Source: Rugalucina vietnamica (taxonomy: Eukaryota > Mollusca > Bivalvia > Lucinida > Lucinidae). Taken from it: a DNA stretch of 64,000 bases. Shown here piece by piece: positions 60,840 to 64,000 of this stretch. Every line of letters starts with the position of its first letter. Positions within the stretch are counted from its first letter, which is position 1. The translations under genes were made by a program, and so were the position numbers. The notes beneath the pieces are model-generated. The model was given only the letters and a program-made list of their open reading frames with translations, ran no database searches and had not been told where the DNA came from. The DNA lies in NCBI GenBank assembly GCA_964017185.1, contig OZ024880.1, positions 38,654,329 to 38,718,328 on the forward strand. The letters run 5' to 3'.

Positions 60840-61160
60840 ACCTAAAATGCCCGATGTTAGGTTTTCACTCCCCTCGATAAGAACCGGAAGAATAACGGAA
60901 GTGAAAGATGCAAAACCGCACCGTATCGCTGGAAGGAGTAAAACCCGGAACCAATATCCGGGACCAAAAATTGGTCCTTTCTGGTACACCTTCCTCCGAG
61001 GTTTCTCGTGGGGTGGGGGGGGGAGGGGGGTCCAAATTCCCAGAGGGGGTCTGACGGAAAATTTCAACATGGCAAAAGTTAATAATCTGGCAATTCCAGT
61101 GGGGGGGGGTGGTCCAGACCCCCTGTCCCCCCCCTCTGGATCCGCCCATGGGGAATAACA
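60840..61160 (-). mobile_element. Dispersed repeat end with G-rich tracts
   Basis: On the minus strand it begins CCCCATGGGCGGATCCAGAG with long G/C runs (plus strand 61013-61038, 61099-61110, 61125-61135), then CCAGATTATTAACTTTTGCC. The apparent proteins on both strands are low-complexity artefacts. Confidence 0.55.
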
Positions 61161-61174
61161 ATCTTCAACGTTCC

Positions 61175-61640
61175 AGAAACAATATCATGATCACTGAGAC
61201 TATCCTGGAATGTCTTCCAACCGATTGGGAAGAGAAGATATAATCAAATCCAAAGTGTTTCTTTCTCTGGTGATTGTTCAAATCCAGTCAACCAAGATTT
61301 GACCTTCAATCTTACTCAGTGGTGACCCACATTTGTTGCGTCTGTCCGGCCAAACAATATCTCCAAAGTTGATTTCCCCTAAAACATTAATCGATGGGGA
61401 TTTGTTCCCTTATGTTTATCCCTAATTTTTTCAAGCTGCTCTTTGAACAAATAATCAAATTTCTATAGGTCTTCCAAAGGTGTCAAGTTTTCATCACTAT
61501 GAGGTGGCCAATACCATTTTGCCGCAAAATGAGAAGTTTTATTTGCAAACACTTTTATCCAAACTGATTCTGACTTATTTTCTAATTCTGTGACGGGCAT
61601 GTGTGGAATATCCTTGTGGATAAGTAACATGACACCACCA
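61175..61640 (-). pseudogene. LINE endonuclease-domain fragment
   Basis: The minus strand reads, across shifted frames, GGVMLLIHKDIPHMPVTELE, VWIKVFANKTSHFAAKWYW, EINFGDIVWPDRRNKCG, and REKNTLDLI-like sequence, the APE-type endonuclease of jockey/CR1-like LINEs. The RT part is absent and there are several frame breaks. Confidence 0.8.
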
Positions 61641-61652
61641 CCGTCAAGAGGT

Positions 61653-62510
61653 ACATGTAGGCAATGATCAGGAAAAGGCGCAATCAGAAAGAAATTCCTA
61701 CTCCAAAACCCGAACTAAATTTACAATTAGATACTCATACTTAGAAAATATATAGCAAACCGGCGAGGAACGGTCATCATCCAAAAACGGAAAATTTTAC
61801 TATATCAAAATCAAAGTCATTGCGTTTATTATAAATTTTAGAAGAAACAAACCCAGTTGCAATAGAAAGGTGTAAATCTAAAAAGGAGGCTTCGGTATCT
61901 GTGGTGTTGGCTTTATTCAGCTGTAGTAAAGGTGGATAAATTTGTTCAACCGTTTTTAGAACCAAAATAAGGATTGTCAGTGTTCAAAAGGTTCTATCCT
62001 TCCTGTACACACTGTATGGGAACGTTTCCGGAAACAATTCTGAAGTTGAAATAGAACTGTCAATCTTTGTTTATTGAATAGCAATAATCTGAGGTTATGA
62101 TGAAAAATTTTAACCCACCTAAAAAGGTACAAGTAGGCAACGATCAGGAAAATGCGCAATCAGAAAAAGAGTCCCACTCCAAAAACGGAGGTGGGAAAAA
62201 CTAAATTAACAATCAGGTACTTACACCATGAAAACATATCGTAAGCCGAATGAGCAGCTATTTTCCCAATAGGTGGCCACTCAGTTACCTAAACTTAACT
62301 AAAAATATAATAACATACATAAGGCGCCAACAGCACAAAAAAATTAAACACCAAGACAAAACAATAAGAACCACCACAGAAGTATCGCCTTGGAACAATC
62401 AGTAATATAGAATTACTGGTGGGCTTAAACCGGTTTAACAGGTACCTAATCTCACCCTCAGCTTCAGCAGTGGTTCACAACAGTAAGTTGTTCGGTCCTC
62501 GTGGTGAATC
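61653..62510 (-). mobile_element. Penelope-like element remains (RT thumb between two pLTR copies)
   Basis: 61777-61965 on the minus strand encodes TEASFLDLHLSIATGFVSSK and IYNKRNDFDFDIVKF, the end of a Penelope-like reverse transcriptase. Similar non-coding segments lie on both sides (61653-61770 and 62100-62260, sharing CAATGATCAGGAAAAGGCGC and CCACTCCAAAA). These read as the pseudo-LTRs of the family. Broken and internally deleted. Confidence 0.75.
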
Positions 62511-62839
62511 TCTGACTAGTCAATGAATCATCATGGACAAACAAATAAATCATGATAAACTCCATGATGAATCAAAAACGAGGACTCGCAGAATGAGTAA
62601 GCTTATAAGACATCGAGGAGATCTTATTGAAACATGTAAGATAAATATAAAAAAATGATCCTTTGGAAGCAGTGAAAACGTTCAAAGGGATGTAGTATGA
62701 ACTATATTGCGCAATTTTGGGTACTGAACCCTCAAAAGTGGCCCTTTATAAATCGACGACGATAGCCAGATACATGTAAATATATACTGCAGTCTCAGAA
62801 CTTTATACAAGGGATGTCTAAATCAAGGACAAATGCCTA

Positions 62840-64000
62840 AATGGGGTCAAATAATTGAAACATTGTTAAGAAGATACTTCTTAATGATACCTTTCTGTAC
62901 CAGCATTTTAAGCGCACTGGTCATTCTCCCAATGATGTTATAGTTCAACCAGTGGAGAAAATCTCATATAATGAAAATTCTTCAGTTAGCTTCAAAAACA
63001 TCAAACGCTTTGAAACTGAACTTAAATGGATAAAATTACTGCAAACACCCTTTTCACTGGGATTTAACGACAACATTTACCATGAAGGCAACATTTCCAA
63101 AATGCCCGATTTTGATGTACTTACACTTTCAGAGTCCCGTAAACGTAAATCTAGATCTTATGGTATACGGGAAAAGGGTAATGACAAACGTAAACGGTGC
63201 GCTGCGTTGAAATTGAACATTTCCCTTGATGATTTAGCTGTTAAACTAAGGATTCACGGTCGACATCCAATGCTGTCTTATCTTAGTTCTCTACCTATTG
63301 CTGCATTACGTTCCTTGGACACAGAGGCTAATAGATTTTACGATAGAAATCATCAAATGTATGACGCTGCACTGTTAACAAGATGTTATACTCAGCATGC
63401 TCTTCGTCCATTTATCGATTCCGAAGCTAATCACATTAGAAGTTTTATAAAAATTCCTTTCATTAATAAAGGAATTGACTTTATTGATTTACCAAGCATA
63501 TTCCAAGATAAATCAGTGATACAGTCTATACCTACCTACTTCCAAAATTCAGAACCTCCTATTATTTGTTACAAATATAACAAACCAATCAGAAATACTA
63601 TTTTTAATTTCAATAAACTTGTTTCTGATCTTGATATCCATGCTAATACTCCCAAGTCTTGAGATTGTAAAGATTCAAAATATGTTTATCAACCAGCCGG
63701 ACATATAGTTACTGGAAATTTAAAAATAATTTCGGATTCTAGAATTCGCAAAATTGTTTCTAAAGGTCCGAAATATAGATTCCCTTCCTACATTAATTTC
63801 GACAAATGTAGAGAGGAGATTGCATCTGCATTAAATGATTTCGGTAATCGATGGTGTAAACGAGAGGGTGTTGAGGATAATGTTCTTAAAGAATGGAAAA
63901 GAAGTATCTTCACTATCGTGGATAAACGTATTAAGTTTTATTCACAAAATACTAATCTTTTACCTCCTAAACCCAAATCGTCATTTAGGCATTTGAAGCA
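62840..64000 (+). mobile_element. Penelope-like element, N-terminal part of its ORF, runs off the right edge
   Basis: Encodes HFKRTGHSPNDVIVQPVEK, TELKWIKLLQTPFSLGFND, FIKIPFINKGIDFIDLPSIF, SEPPIICYKYNKPIRNTIFN, then GHIVTGNLKIISDSRIRKIV, SKGPKYRFPSYINFDKCREE and RWCKREGVEDNVLKEWKRS. This order, lying ahead of the RT, is typical of Penelope-like elements in bivalves. The RT and any nuclease domain would lie beyond 64000. The copy does not look whole. Confidence 0.85.

Noticed and set aside
60825-61161. Gly/Pro-rich ORFs on both strands
   Set aside because: Low-complexity products of G/C runs in a dispersed repeat end.

Overview
The window is animal nuclear DNA, AT-rich and dense in transposable elements, with small exons in long introns. 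I infer a bivalve mollusc, probably a heterodont. The reasons are a MyD88 with a long C-terminal tail, MITEs whose ends begin GAGCCGCG-TCATGAGAAAACC, elements ending in TTAGCTCACCT and TATGCCCCC, Penelope-like elements, and tRNA-derived SINEs. Species and family calls rest on recall and pattern, not on a search.

Three protein genes can be followed exon by exon, with splice sites and phases that close. (1) SLC30A9 (ZnT9, a mitochondrial zinc transporter of the cation diffusion facilitator family) is on the minus strand at 23253-9803: 15 coding exons, 609 aa, ending with the conserved family tail PELRHIDLEV. (2) MyD88, the Toll/IL-1 receptor adaptor, is on the plus strand at 37051-45939: 5 exons, 526 aa, death domain then TIR domain, then an unusual tail of about 250 residues carrying 2.5 tandem repeats. 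(3) ABRACL, a Costars-family actin regulator, is on the minus strand at 57735-56070: 2 exons, 83 aa. A possible orphan coding exon lies at 716-512.

The rest is mostly repeats. 0-9 kb: a 56-bp minisatellite, SINEs and MITEs. 9.8-23.3 kb: SLC30A9, its introns packed with MITEs. 24-27 kb: diffuse repeats, a MITE and two tRNA-derived SINEs. 27.2-32 kb: jockey-superfamily LINE copies in both orientations and (CT)n and (CTGT)n arrays. 32-35.5 kb: a short, recent LTR element (non-autonomous) nested in a Penelope-like terminal repeat. 36.2-37.05 kb: LINE 3' ends running up to the MyD88 start codon. 38.5-41.1 kb: a 464-bp tandem array inside MyD88 intron 2. 46.5-51.2 kb: nested inverted-repeat elements and a satellite rich in palindromic AGGTCA sites. 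52-60.6 kb: more MITEs, ABRACL and a nested LINE fragment. 60.8-64 kb: LINE endonuclease and Penelope-like remains, with a Penelope-like ORF running off the right edge.

The genes are not an operon or visibly co-regulated. MyD88 and SLC30A9 are head to head, about 14 kb apart. The most notable patterns are exons of all three genes flanked by MITE ends within 9-40 nt of their splice sites, the repeat-bearing MyD88 tail, and satellites packed with nuclear-receptor half-sites.
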